Source: Balneolales bacterium (GTDB lineage: Bacteria; Bacteroidota; Rhodothermia; Balneolales; Balneolaceae). From it: a stretch of DNA of 9,959 nucleotides. Both the position numbers and the translations under genes were made by a program. Location: the NCBI GenBank assembly GCA_022360375.1, contig JAKSCW010000363.1:1-9959 (forward strand), read 5' to 3'. The notes under the pieces are model-generated. The model had not been told where the DNA came from, searched no databases, and was given only the letters and a program-made list of their open reading frames with translations. Shown here piece after piece: positions 1 through 6,992 of the stretch. Position 1 is the stretch's first letter; every line of letters begins with the position of its first letter.

Positions 1-675
1 AATGTGATTAACCCTGACACGGTAATTAAAGATTTTGGTGCTGATTCTCTTCGCTTGTATGAAATGTTTATGGGACCACTGGAGCAGGTTAAACCATGGA
101 GCACTAAGGGGGTAGATGGAGTAAACCGATTCTTAAATCGGGCCTGGAGATTATTCATTGTTGAAGAAACAGGCGAATTAAAAGTCTCAGGTACTGAACC
201 ATCTAAAGATCAGTTGAAAGTACTTCATATTGCCATCAAAAAAGTGACTGAAGATATTGAAGAAATGCGTTTCAATACGGCAATCTCTGCGCTTATGATT
301 TTTGTAAATGAGGCCAATGGATGGAATTCAGTTCCGGTTTCCGTGGCAAAAGATTTTGCAAAGTTACTAAGTCCTTTTGCTCCGCATTTTTCAGAGGAAC
401 TCTGGGAACGATTAGGGGAATCCACTTCTATTGCTTACACAGAGTGGCCCTTGTTTAACAAAGAATACATCAAAGAAGATGAAATCATGTACCCGGTACA
501 AGTGAACGGAAAGGTGAGGGCAAATGTTTACGTTCCGATAGAAAAAATGAAGGACAAAGACTACGTTTTAGAAATAGCTAAGGGAGACGATAAAATTCGA
601 AAGTACCTTAGTGAAGGCAAGCTAGTTAAAGAAATATTTGTACCAGGAAGGATTATTAATTTTGTGGTGAAATAA
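1..675 (+). CDS. leuS: Leucyl-tRNA synthetase, C-terminal part (5' truncated by window edge)
   Basis: Class I aminoacyl-tRNA synthetase that charges tRNA-Leu in the cytoplasm; only the last 224 residues are present. The frame is open from base 1, where AAT encodes the Asn that closes the family's KMSKSxGN signature, followed by VINPD and a GADSLRLYEMFMGPLE block typical of bacterial LeuRS. The GTG at position 4 is therefore an internal Val codon, not a start. The KMSKS lysines and the catalytic and editing domains lie outside the window. Next comes the helical anticodon-binding domain (WSTKGVDGVNRFLNR, then a helix with EEMRFNTAISALM), and LLSPFAPHFSEELW at about residues 120-135. The end is the small C-terminal domain that contacts the tRNA (VQVNGKVRANVYVP ... 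VKEIFVPGRIINFVVK). The TAA stop lies in the A-run of the following hairpin. The gene converges with gltA. Confidence 0.97.
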   Translation, partial: NVINPDTVIKDFGADSLRLYEMFMGPLEQVKPWSTKGVDGVNRFLNRAWRLFIVEETGELKVSGTEPSKDQLKVLHIAIKKVTEDIEEMRFNTAISALMIFVNEANGWNSVPVSVAKDFAKLLSPFAPHFSEELWERLGESTSIAYTEWPLFNKEYIKEDEIMYPVQVNGKVRANVYVPIEKMKDKDYVLEIAKGDDKIRKYLSEGKLVKEIFVPGRIINFVVK

Positions 676-701
676 AAAAAGCCCCGGATTGAGGCTTTTT
701 T
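675..701. terminator. Bidirectional intrinsic terminator between leuS and gltA
   Basis: An A-run and GCC (675-683) pair with GGC and a T-run (693-701). The GC core can be extended by one pair beyond a single mismatch (685 with 691), leaving the loop GGATT. Because the stem begins with As and ends with Ts, it gives a hairpin plus U-tract on either strand, which suits the converging genes leuS (+, stop at 673-675) and gltA (-, stop at 721). The pairing is read directly; its activity is inferred. Confidence 0.8.
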
Positions 702-720
702 GGTTGACTTAATTTGTTTT

Positions 721-1890
721 TTACCGCTGTTCCACTGGAACCCAATCAAGGTTCTTTTCACCTACATAAAGAGCACGTGGGCGGATCAGGCGGTTATTGG
801 CTGCTTGTTCCATGTAGTGGCCAGTCCAGCCGGAAATACGGCTCATTGTGAATATACAGGTGTATAAATCTGGCTGAATTCCAATCGAATAGTAGACGGT
901 GGCCGAGAAGAAATCAACGTTTGGATCAATGTTCTTTTCACTCTTCATGGTATTCAGCATATCCATTGACCATTCATAGAACTCTTCATGCCCTGTTTCC
1001 TCCGAAAGTCCTTTTGACATTTTTTGGAGATGACGACCACGTGGATCAAATACTTTGTATACCCGGTGGCCAAAGCCCATAATTTTTTCTTTCTTAGCAA
1101 GCTTGTCTTTAGTAAAAGCAACTGCATCCGCATCTTCGCCCTGTGTTTCCAATTCAAGGAGTGTGTTCATTACCGCTGTATTTGCACCGCCATGAAGAGG
1201 TCCTTTTAAAGCGCCAATAGCACCGGTGATGGAAGAATACATATCGCTCATAGTTGCACATATTGTACGGGCGGTAAAAGTAGAAGCATTCATACCATGT
1301 TCAGCATGAAGAATCAGGCAAAGATCCATGGTCTTTTCAGCCTGGGAACCAGGTTCAACACCATTTAGCATATATAGGAAATTTTTGGCAGTGCTTCCGT
1401 CGGAGAGGGGAGCAACAATCTCTTTTCCATTTCTATATCGATCGAAAGCAGCAATTATGACGGGTATTTTTGCAGTAAGAGAAATTGCCTGGCTCATAAA
1501 TAAATTGCTGTCATACGCGCCTTTGGTTGGGTCAAAATCAGCAAGCATGGAAACGGCAGATTGAAGTACTGCCATAGGTTCGGCGTCTTTATCTGTACCT
1601 GTAAGGTAATTAAGAACCACTTCCGGAAGATTTCTTTCTCGTATGAGATCCGCTTTAAGTGTTTCTAATTCTTTGGCATTAGGAAGCCGATCATTCCAAA
1701 GCAGAAAACAAACTTCTTCAAAAGTGGCATTTTCAGCAAGTGTATCTATGTTGTAGCCCGCATAAATGAGCTCTCCCTTTTGCCCATCAATAAAACTTTT
1801 TGTTGTAGAGAAAGCGACAATACCATCAAGTCCTCGATTAATATGTGGATATTGCGTTTCATCAAAGCCCGTATGAATATCTTTCGACAT
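721..1890 (-). CDS. gltA: Citrate synthase
   Basis: Condenses oxaloacetate and acetyl-CoA into citrate, the first step of the TCA cycle. The 389 residues match the short citrate synthase type (about 370-390 aa, CitZ-like) rather than the longer enterobacterial NADH-regulated type. Family motifs are complete: LHAEHGMNAS (His195, His198), GPLHGGAN with the first active-site His at 233, GFGHRVYK with the second His at 275, and NVDFFSA with the catalytic Asp at 326. The C-terminal RISGWTGHYMEQ and RLIRPRALYVG are also typical. The ATG at 1888-1890 gives a normal N-terminus; the leader has only a weak GGAAT-like ribosome site. It is the last gene of the minus-strand block, 144 bases after mazG, so it may have its own promoter. 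I use gltA generically; citZ would be equally apt. Confidence 0.97.
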   Translation of the reverse strand: MSKDIHTGFDETQYPHINRGLDGIVAFSTTKSFIDGQKGELIYAGYNIDTLAENATFEEVCFLLWNDRLPNAKELETLKADLIRERNLPEVVLNYLTGTDKDAEPMAVLQSAVSMLADFDPTKGAYDSNLFMSQAISLTAKIPVIIAAFDRYRNGKEIVAPLSDGSTAKNFLYMLNGVEPGSQAEKTMDLCLILHAEHGMNASTFTARTICATMSDMYSSITGAIGALKGPLHGGANTAVMNTLLELETQGEDADAVAFTKDKLAKKEKIMGFGHRVYKVFDPRGRHLQKMSKGLSEETGHEEFYEWSMDMLNTMKSEKNIDPNVDFFSATVYYSIGIQPDLYTCIFTMSRISGWTGHYMEQAANNRLIRPRALYVGEKNLDWVPVEQR

Positions 1891-1956
1891 CTTTATTCCG
1901 TTAAATTTTAGTTCGAATTGTTAACTGCTTGAGAACAGGAGTTTCTTTCCTTGACC

Positions 1957-1998
1957 AACAAGTACTTTTGAGGCAGAGTTTCTTCCAAAAGCGCTTTT
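1957..1998 (-). promoter_or_regulatory. Possible gltA promoter region with a 12-bp palindrome
   Basis: In the 144-base spacer between mazG and gltA lies a perfect palindrome, AAAAGCGCTTTT (1987-1998). Its half-site overlaps a TTTTGG sequence on the minus strand that could act as a Bacteroidota -33 element. About 21 bases downstream, TACTTGTT (minus strand of 1957-1964) is a poor match to the -7 consensus TAnnTTTG. This would place a start site about 60 bases before the gltA ATG. The palindrome is certain; the promoter reading is weak. Confidence 0.2.
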
Positions 1999-2034
1999 AG
2001 GGACAAGGAAGTTAATGAATGCGATGGAATTATG

Positions 2035-2805
2035 TTATCTACTTAACAAGGTTTTTGATTCTTCCCAAAAAACATCCATTTCTTCCAGGGTTGAATCCTT
2101 CAGGGCTTTTCCCTGGGTTTTCAATTTTTCCTCTACATAGCGGAAGCGCTGCTCGAATTTGTTATTGGTGATGCGAAGGCTATCTTCAGCGGTGATGTTA
2201 AAAAAACGGGCTACATTTACCATTGAAAACATCAAATCTCCAAATTCCTCACGGGATTTTTCAATGTCATTATGCTCGAGTGTCTCTTTAAATTCCTGAA
2301 GCTCTTCGTCCAGTTTTTCCCATGCCTGGCGCCACTCCGGCCAGTCGAAGCCAACATTCGCCGCTTTTTCCTGCATTCGTTGAGCTCGAATAAGTGCAGG
2401 AAGATGTGCTGGTAATCCATCCAGTGTTGATGTTTTTCCCTCTTTCAGTTTAATGTTTTCCCAGTTCTCGGCTACCTGATTTTCTCCATTAACCTCCTGC
2501 TCTCCAAATACATGCGGATGACGACGGATAAGCTTGTCCATTAAGGTGTAGATTACATCTCCTATCTCGAAGTGCTCAGTTTCACTGGCCATATTGGCAT
2601 GGAATACTACATGTAGAAGCAGGTCTCCCAATTCTTTTTCAAACTCTTTAAAGTCTTTGTTGTCGATAGCTTCAATGGCTTCATAAGCTTCTTCAATAAG
2701 GTTATCCTTAATACTTTCATGGGTTTGTTTTCGATCCCAGGGGCACTCCCGTCTAAGAATGGCAACCAGTTCGACAAGGTCTTCAAACTCCCGGCTTGGT
2801 TTCAT
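2035..2805 (-). CDS. mazG: Nucleoside triphosphate pyrophosphohydrolase MazG
   Basis: Cytoplasmic house-cleaning enzyme that hydrolyses NTPs to NMP and pyrophosphate; in E. coli it also influences (p)ppGpp-dependent stress survival (family knowledge). The 256 residues carry the classic two-domain form. The N-terminal domain has ECPWDRKQTHES (20-31), the metal-binding EExxE at 38-42 and ExxD at 58-61 (ELGD), then IRRHPHVFG (93-101). The linker GLPAHLPALIRAQRMQEKAA and GFDWP lead into the second domain, with EExxE at 167-171 and EFGD at 187-190. Both metal-binding sets are intact, although in the well-studied E. coli enzyme only the C-terminal domain is catalytic. The ATG at 2803-2805 sits directly against a long inverted repeat that fills the upstream spacer, and there is no Shine-Dalgarno sequence. 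Probably cotranscribed with the upstream amidotransferase-like gene. Confidence 0.96.
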   Translation of the reverse strand: MKPSREFEDLVELVAILRRECPWDRKQTHESIKDNLIEEAYEAIEAIDNKDFKEFEKELGDLLLHVVFHANMASETEHFEIGDVIYTLMDKLIRRHPHVFGEQEVNGENQVAENWENIKLKEGKTSTLDGLPAHLPALIRAQRMQEKAANVGFDWPEWRQAWEKLDEELQEFKETLEHNDIEKSREEFGDLMFSMVNVARFFNITAEDSLRITNNKFEQRFRYVEEKLKTQGKALKDSTLEEMDVFWEESKTLLSR

Positions 2806-2806
2806 A

Positions 2807-2877
2807 GAAATTTTAAATTGTGATTCTGAATTATGAATTGAAAGCTAGCCAATTCAGAATCGATAATTCAAAATTTC
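2807..2877. repeat. Imperfect long inverted repeat filling the spacer before mazG
   Basis: The left arm, 2807-2832, pairs with the right arm, 2851-2877. Eight outer pairs (GAAATTTT with AAAATTTC) and eleven inner pairs (GATTCTGAATT with AATTCAGAATC) are perfect. Between them are one A/C mismatch, one G/T pair and a single bulged base at 2862. The 18-base loop contains GCTAGC. An alternative short hairpin (GAATTG 2835-2840 with CAATTC 2850-2855) competes with the inner stem. The element fits almost exactly between the stop of the upstream gene (2878) and the mazG ATG (2805). It could be an intercistronic RNA hairpin or a member of a dispersed AT-rich intergenic repeat family; I can see only this one copy. 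Confidence 0.85.
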
Positions 2878-4143
2878 TTAGGTTTTTCTTTTCTGTTTTT
2901 TAGCTGCCGGGAAGAGGATGTTATTAAGAATTAGCCGATAACCGGGACTGTTTGGATGAAGCGCCAGATCAGTCGGGGGATCGTTTACCATATGCGTATA
3001 GTCTTCCGGATCGTGACCAGCATAGAAGGTGAACGTTCCATTTCCGTAATTTCCATGAAGATATTTAACTTGTTCCCGCCCGGGCGATTCTGCCAGCACG
3101 ACGACTGAAGACTTTACTCTCTCTGCTCGAAAAGCAGTAGTTTGACCATAAAATCCACGAACACTGCTCACATGGTTTTGGGTCAACATTGTAGGAACAG
3201 GATCCCACTTTGCAGAGAATTCAAATAAGGTGAAAAAATCCAGGCTCTGGTCAATTTCGCGAATAGCTACCGGTACATCTATGTTTGCATGCTCGTATTG
3301 GTAAGGACTGAGTTCAACAGAAAAGTCAGTAAAAGCAAATGTTTTTGAATAATCGAGTAGGTTTTGAGCATTTGGGTCTACGGGATCGCCATCAAACTGA
3401 GAAGGGACGATGTCCACATTTTCCGCAGCCAGAGCTATATCGAAGGTGTCGGTTCCGGAACACATGGAAAACAGGAAGCCACCATTCCCAACATAGGATT
3501 TAATTTCGCGTGCCACTGCTTTTTTTTGTTCACTTACTTTTGAAAAACCTAATTCAGAGGCCATTGCCTCCATCTGGCGAACCTGCGTGATGTACCAGGG
3601 CATATTTTGGTAGCGCGCCCAGAACTTCCCGTATTGACCTGTAAAATCTTCATGATGAAGGTGCAACCAATCGTATTCAGAAAGCTTTCCTTCTAACACT
3701 TCAACGTCCCACACTTTATCGTATTCAACCTCGGCATAGGTAAGAGCCAGGGTTACTGCATCATCCCAGGGAAGGGCTTGGTTGGGTGTATAAACGGCAA
3801 TTTTCGGAGTTTTTTCCAGGTTTACAACTGAAGTATTGGAACCGGGAGATTCGACGGTTGCTACAATCGAGGCTGCTTCACCTCCAGAAACAATTTCGTA
3901 GCTCACATTTCGTAACCGGGCTTTACGTTCAATGTCATTATTAACGACGGTCATAAACGAACCTCCCCGATAATTCAATAACCATTTTGAGGGATATCCA
4001 TCACTTATATGATTAAATATAACCCCGTAAGCTTTTAGATGATCGGTTTGGGAGGCATCCATAGGGATCAAAATCTGCTGTTGAGCTGATACAGTTCCGA
4101 AAAGAATAAGTGCCAAAAGCCAGCTGTAAATAGTTTTTATCAT
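2878..4143 (-). CDS. Secreted protein with class I glutamine-amidotransferase-like fold, function unknown
   Basis: A 421-residue exported protein. Residues 1-20 form a signal peptide (short Lys-containing start, hydrophobic LLALILFG, cleavage likely at SA|Q). The mature start, ILIPMDASQTDHLKAYG, and the WLLNYRGGSF block are features I recall from a widespread Bacteroidota family that databases often label 'asparagine synthetase B'. I see no synthetase domain here. From residue 112 the order resembles class I amidotransferase or ThuA-like folds: KIAVYTP, YDWLHLHHEDFTG (His161, His163, His164), GGFLFSMCSGTDTFD with a possible nucleophile-elbow Cys at 228, then YGNGTFTFYAGHDPEDY (His377). A canonical Cys-His-Glu triad cannot be assigned from sequence alone. 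The C-terminus is basic (KKQKRK). The start lies 3 bases after the TPR gene's TGA, so translation is probably coupled. No Shine-Dalgarno sequence is seen. Confidence 0.7.
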   Translation of the reverse strand: MIKTIYSWLLALILFGTVSAQQQILIPMDASQTDHLKAYGVIFNHISDGYPSKWLLNYRGGSFMTVVNNDIERKARLRNVSYEIVSGGEAASIVATVESPGSNTSVVNLEKTPKIAVYTPNQALPWDDAVTLALTYAEVEYDKVWDVEVLEGKLSEYDWLHLHHEDFTGQYGKFWARYQNMPWYITQVRQMEAMASELGFSKVSEQKKAVAREIKSYVGNGGFLFSMCSGTDTFDIALAAENVDIVPSQFDGDPVDPNAQNLLDYSKTFAFTDFSVELSPYQYEHANIDVPVAIREIDQSLDFFTLFEFSAKWDPVPTMLTQNHVSSVRGFYGQTTAFRAERVKSSVVVLAESPGREQVKYLHGNYGNGTFTFYAGHDPEDYTHMVNDPPTDLALHPNSPGYRLILNNILFPAAKKQKRKT

Positions 4144-4146
4144 AGG

Positions 4147-6030
4147 TCAGGAATTTAATCGGGAAAGTTCTGCCAGGCGTTGGCGGGCGAAGGGTGCATA
4201 GAAACCTTGCGGGAATTCAAGGATCAGGTTTTCATAGTATTTTATTGCCAGGTCAACAAACATATCAGATACACCCTCAAGCTGAAGTTCTCCTGGTTCA
4301 TTTTGATATCGATTTAATAACTCATCAGCTGAAATAGCCAGTTGCCAGAGAAATTCTTCTCTTTGAGGCAAATAAGGAGTCTTTTCTACATAGTCAGAAA
4401 TAGTTTCAAAATAAGAGTCACTGACAGATCCTGTTACTTTGGGAAGTAAAATGTAAGCATCGTCAATAAAGGGGGTAGGGGTTTCCGAATTGATTATGGC
4501 ATAAAACAATTCTTCAGCTTTTTTGTTGTTCCCATTTTTATAATTGAAATGGGCCTCTGCAAAGCTATCAAGAGAAGCACCTGTGGTATCACTGGCTAGC
4601 CCTTCCTGCACCCAAAGGCGAAGTTCCAGGGCGTCGTTAGCGTAGTAGGAAGTATTTTGACGCCCGAGTGTTTTTAATTGGATTTGAGCGAATTCGTAGT
4701 CACCTGCATAAAAATCATTCAGTGCGAGGAAGTAACGCGTTTTTTCTGCAAGATCACCAACACCTGCCTGACGGTTACTTCGGGTGAAGGAAATCCGGGC
4801 CCCGGTATGTTCTTGCTGGGCAAGCTGAATTCTTCCTTCGAGGTAATTTACCTCTGGTGTATCTTCCATACCGGATAATCTTTTTATCCGGGCAATTACT
4901 TCTTTTGCCTCATCAAGATCGAAGATATAATCTAAAGTTAGTTCTGTCTTCATCATTAATACCTGAGAAAGACGGCTGTAATTGCCAGTTTCAGCAAGAA
5001 TGGTATCAATATTTGCAAGACTCAGCTGGTAAAGGCTATCTCGCTTATTAGAAATATCGAGGCTGTAATTATCCAGATATTTAGCCCACCTCATAAACAC
5101 TTCCGCCTTTTCTTCATACGCCCGCCATCGTACTTCTCCTGAAGAAACAGACTTGTAAAAATCGAAAGCCTGTAAAGCCAAATCGAATTCATTATTTTCA
5201 GAGAGTTGCCTACCCACATTAAACAAGGCATAATTATAACTGGTAGTACTCCGTTCATATTCCCTCGCGGTGGCAAAAGCCCTGCGGTACAGTTTGTTTT
5301 CTAATTGAAGCCAAATCTGTAAACGATAGAAAGTTTCATAGTTAGGGTCGGTTACGTTCATTTCCGAAATTTTGAACTCTACCTCTGCAATACTGTCATC
5401 AAAGAGTAAAGGATCATTATAGCGGAGCAATAATCGTTTAAATGAAGCTTCCTGCTGTGGGTTTTGTTCGATCAGGTATAGCCACTCGGCAATTGCCTCC
5501 TGATACCTGCCTGCCTGCATATATACATTGGCAATATCGGTGATAAAAAGCTGAGGATTGTTGAAATGTCGCCTTCCTTGTAAAAATACTTCGATTGCTT
5601 CTTCAAAAGCACGGCGTTCAACCATGGTTGAAGCAGTATTTACATAGATTTGAAATTCATTTGGAAACAGGATTAAATTCCGTTCCCAGATAGTAAACGC
5701 CTCAGCTGTATCCCCTCGCAAGTGATATACTTCTCCCCTTAAAATATTACTTAATCCCCTGTTTATTGTAGTAGATTCGCTGTTTTCAAGTATATGAAGT
5801 GCAGTATCGTAATCCTTCAGCTGAATGTGGCAATCCACAAGCCGTTCAAGGAAAATGAATACTTCGGGTTGTTCTTCTGCTAAACGTTCGAGAATAGGAA
5901 GGGCATCATCGTAACGCTGTTGTTGCATTAAACGGTTAGCAATCTGGAATTGATTGTTGGTTTGAGCAACAAGGGTTTCAGCAGCAAACAGAAAAATAAG
6001 TACCGATAAGGAAAAGAATGTGCCTTTCAT
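4147..6030 (-). CDS. Secreted tetratricopeptide-repeat (TPR) protein
   Basis: A 627-residue exported helical-repeat protein. Residues 1-22 form a signal peptide (MKGTFF, hydrophobic LSVLIFLFAA, cleavage at VA|Q), with no lipobox Cys, so it is likely periplasmic. TPR-like helical pairs are clearest at about 27-55 (ANRLMQQQRYDDALPILERL), 58-84, 94-124, 128-155 and 161-190 (ANVYMQAGRYQEAIAEWLYL). More degenerate repeats follow to the end, where YYENLILEFPQGFYAPFARQRLAEL (about 598-622) resembles the last repeat of envelope TPR scaffolds such as BamD-like proteins. No enzymatic domain is visible; such repeats usually hold partner proteins. The start is 2 bases after the maf stop and the stop is 3 bases before the amidotransferase-like gene, so the three are likely one transcript and the two secreted products may be partners (inference). 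Confidence 0.9.
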   Translation of the reverse strand: MKGTFFSLSVLIFLFAAETLVAQTNNQFQIANRLMQQQRYDDALPILERLAEEQPEVFIFLERLVDCHIQLKDYDTALHILENSESTTINRGLSNILRGEVYHLRGDTAEAFTIWERNLILFPNEFQIYVNTASTMVERRAFEEAIEVFLQGRRHFNNPQLFITDIANVYMQAGRYQEAIAEWLYLIEQNPQQEASFKRLLLRYNDPLLFDDSIAEVEFKISEMNVTDPNYETFYRLQIWLQLENKLYRRAFATAREYERSTTSYNYALFNVGRQLSENNEFDLALQAFDFYKSVSSGEVRWRAYEEKAEVFMRWAKYLDNYSLDISNKRDSLYQLSLANIDTILAETGNYSRLSQVLMMKTELTLDYIFDLDEAKEVIARIKRLSGMEDTPEVNYLEGRIQLAQQEHTGARISFTRSNRQAGVGDLAEKTRYFLALNDFYAGDYEFAQIQLKTLGRQNTSYYANDALELRLWVQEGLASDTTGASLDSFAEAHFNYKNGNNKKAEELFYAIINSETPTPFIDDAYILLPKVTGSVSDSYFETISDYVEKTPYLPQREEFLWQLAISADELLNRYQNEPGELQLEGVSDMFVDLAIKYYENLILEFPQGFYAPFARQRLAELSRLNS

Positions 6031-6032
6031 AA

Positions 6033-6641
6033 TTAAACAGGAATAGATATACCTGGTACTAAACTTGGTTCAAATTGTTTTAATTCTCTATAAAACCGAT
6101 TAAGTGGGAAACCCACTACATTATAATAATCGCCCTCTATGTTCTCTACAAAAACCGCGCCCCAATCATCCTGGATTCCATAGGCACCAGCTTTGTCGAG
6201 AGGACTTCCGGTAGAGACATAAGCTTCAATTTCTCGTAGGCTCAACGAACTGAATGTTACTTTGGTCTGTTGAAAAAAAGAAGTTTCGGCTAACACGCTT
6301 TTATCTTTACTTGTTTTTATCAAACTCACACCGGTAAACACCTGGTGCACATTTCCACTTAATTGTTGAAGCATTTGTATTGCTTCATATTCATCCTTTG
6401 GCTTTCCCAGAATATTTCTGTTATAAACAACAATGGTATCAGCGCCTATAACCAGAGAATTTGGCTGGGTTAAAGCAACTTCCAGAGCCTTTTGTTTGGC
6501 CAATTCAAGAACTACATCTTCCGGTTTTTGTGATGTAATTATTTCATCGCTTGTACTTGGAACTACCTGGAACTCAATACCTACCTGAGATAATAACTTC
6601 TTACGCCGGGGACTTCTTGAAGCCAATACAATTTTTAGCAT
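6033..6641 (-). CDS. maf: Maf family nucleoside triphosphate pyrophosphatase (YhdE-like)
   Basis: Hydrolyses nucleoside triphosphates, in YhdE-type members mainly dTTP, UTP and modified pyrimidine nucleotides, and is linked to septum inhibition when overexpressed in B. subtilis (family knowledge). The 202 residues are the usual length. Motifs are complete: LASRSPRRKKLL (6-17) with the phosphate-binding Ser and Arg residues, GADTIVV with Asp68, LGKPKD with Lys80, HQVFTGV (99-105), DKAGAYGIQ (149-157) and IEGDYYNVVGFP (168-179). SPRR favours the YhdE branch over YceF, where SxWR is usual. It is the first gene of the minus-strand block. Its leader has the only clear Shine-Dalgarno sequence in the block (AAAGGAG, minus strand of 6654-6660), though 12 bases from the ATG, which is slightly long. 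No other in-frame ATG lies nearby. Confidence 0.96.
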   Translation of the reverse strand: MLKIVLASRSPRRKKLLSQVGIEFQVVPSTSDEIITSQKPEDVVLELAKQKALEVALTQPNSLVIGADTIVVYNRNILGKPKDEYEAIQMLQQLSGNVHQVFTGVSLIKTSKDKSVLAETSFFQQTKVTFSSLSLREIEAYVSTGSPLDKAGAYGIQDDWGAVFVENIEGDYYNVVGFPLNRFYRELKQFEPSLVPGISIPV

Positions 6642-6705
6642 ATGTTTTAACGTCTCCTTTTGGAGTTGCAGGATAATTAAATAACTTCTTATCCCGTTTC
6701 AAACC

Positions 6706-6735
6706 CAAATTTAGTTAAGTATTATTAAAGTTTAA
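6706..6735 (-). promoter_or_regulatory. Candidate promoter for the maf operon
   Basis: On the minus strand, TAAATTTG (6713 down to 6706) matches the Bacteroidota -7 consensus TAnnTTTG in full. A TTA 19 bases upstream (6735-6733) is a two-of-three match to the -33 TTG. Transcription would start near 6700, about 60 bases before the maf ATG. It lies in the 96-base divergent spacer, where a promoter is expected. Organism assignment and activity are inferred. Confidence 0.3.
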
Positions 6736-6737
6736 GT

Positions 6738-6989
6738 ATGCCTAAAGCAAACCAAACGAAAGCAGATTCAAAACCCATGTTCTTCTCAGGGTTTAATTAC
6801 CGGTTAATAGGGATTGCTATATTGCTCATTGTTGGCGGTTTCACTGCCATGTATTTGGAAAATGAGGTTAAAGGGTTTATTTCTTTATATGTGTCACCTA
6901 TCGTGATAATGACTGGATACATAATTGTAATTTTCGCAATTATGAAACATGACAGAGAGGAAGAATTGGATTCTGAATCAGGTTCTTGA
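6738..6989 (+). CDS. Small membrane protein, DUF3098 family
   Basis: An 83-residue protein with two predicted membrane helices: about residues 20-40 (YRLIGIAILLIVGGFTAMYL) and 49-69 (LYVSPIVIMTGYIIVIFAIM), joined by a short loop. A basic, soluble N-terminus (KANQTKADSK) precedes the first helix, and a charged tail (KHDREEELDSESGS) follows the second. This layout, with FxxxNY before helix 1 and SPIVIMTGYIIVIFAIMK in helix 2, is that of DUF3098, a family of unknown function known mainly from Bacteroidota. In several Bacteroidota it sits near cell-division and undecaprenyl-phosphate genes (from memory); here the neighbour is a DUF92 gene. The ATG is preceded by AT-rich sequence with no Shine-Dalgarno. 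It is the first gene of a plus-strand pair, and the TGA stop is in frame with the next gene. Confidence 0.8.
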   Translation: MPKANQTKADSKPMFFSGFNYRLIGIAILLIVGGFTAMYLENEVKGFISLYVSPIVIMTGYIIVIFAIMKHDREEELDSESGS

Positions 6990-6992
6990 TCA

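Noticed and set aside
4..6. GTG as the start codon of the first gene
   Set aside because: The frame is open to base 1, and the preceding Asn codon plus VINPD continue the LeuRS KMSKSxGN region, so GTG is an internal Val.
2878..4143. Asparagine synthetase B as the name of the 421-aa protein
   Set aside because: There is a signal peptide, and I see neither an N-terminal catalytic Cys (Cys at position 2) nor the ATP-pyrophosphatase SGGxDS motif that asparagine synthetases need.
6660..6689. Possible promoter for the DUF3098 gene (TTG, then TAACTTCT 19 bases later)
   Set aside because: The spacing fits the Bacteroidota pattern, but the -7 element matches only four of six fixed positions.
6969..6978. 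GATTCTGAAT recurring from the mazG-leader inverted repeat
   Set aside because: It is a 10-base match inside the coding sequence of the DUF3098 tail, without the flanking arms; chance is the simpler explanation.
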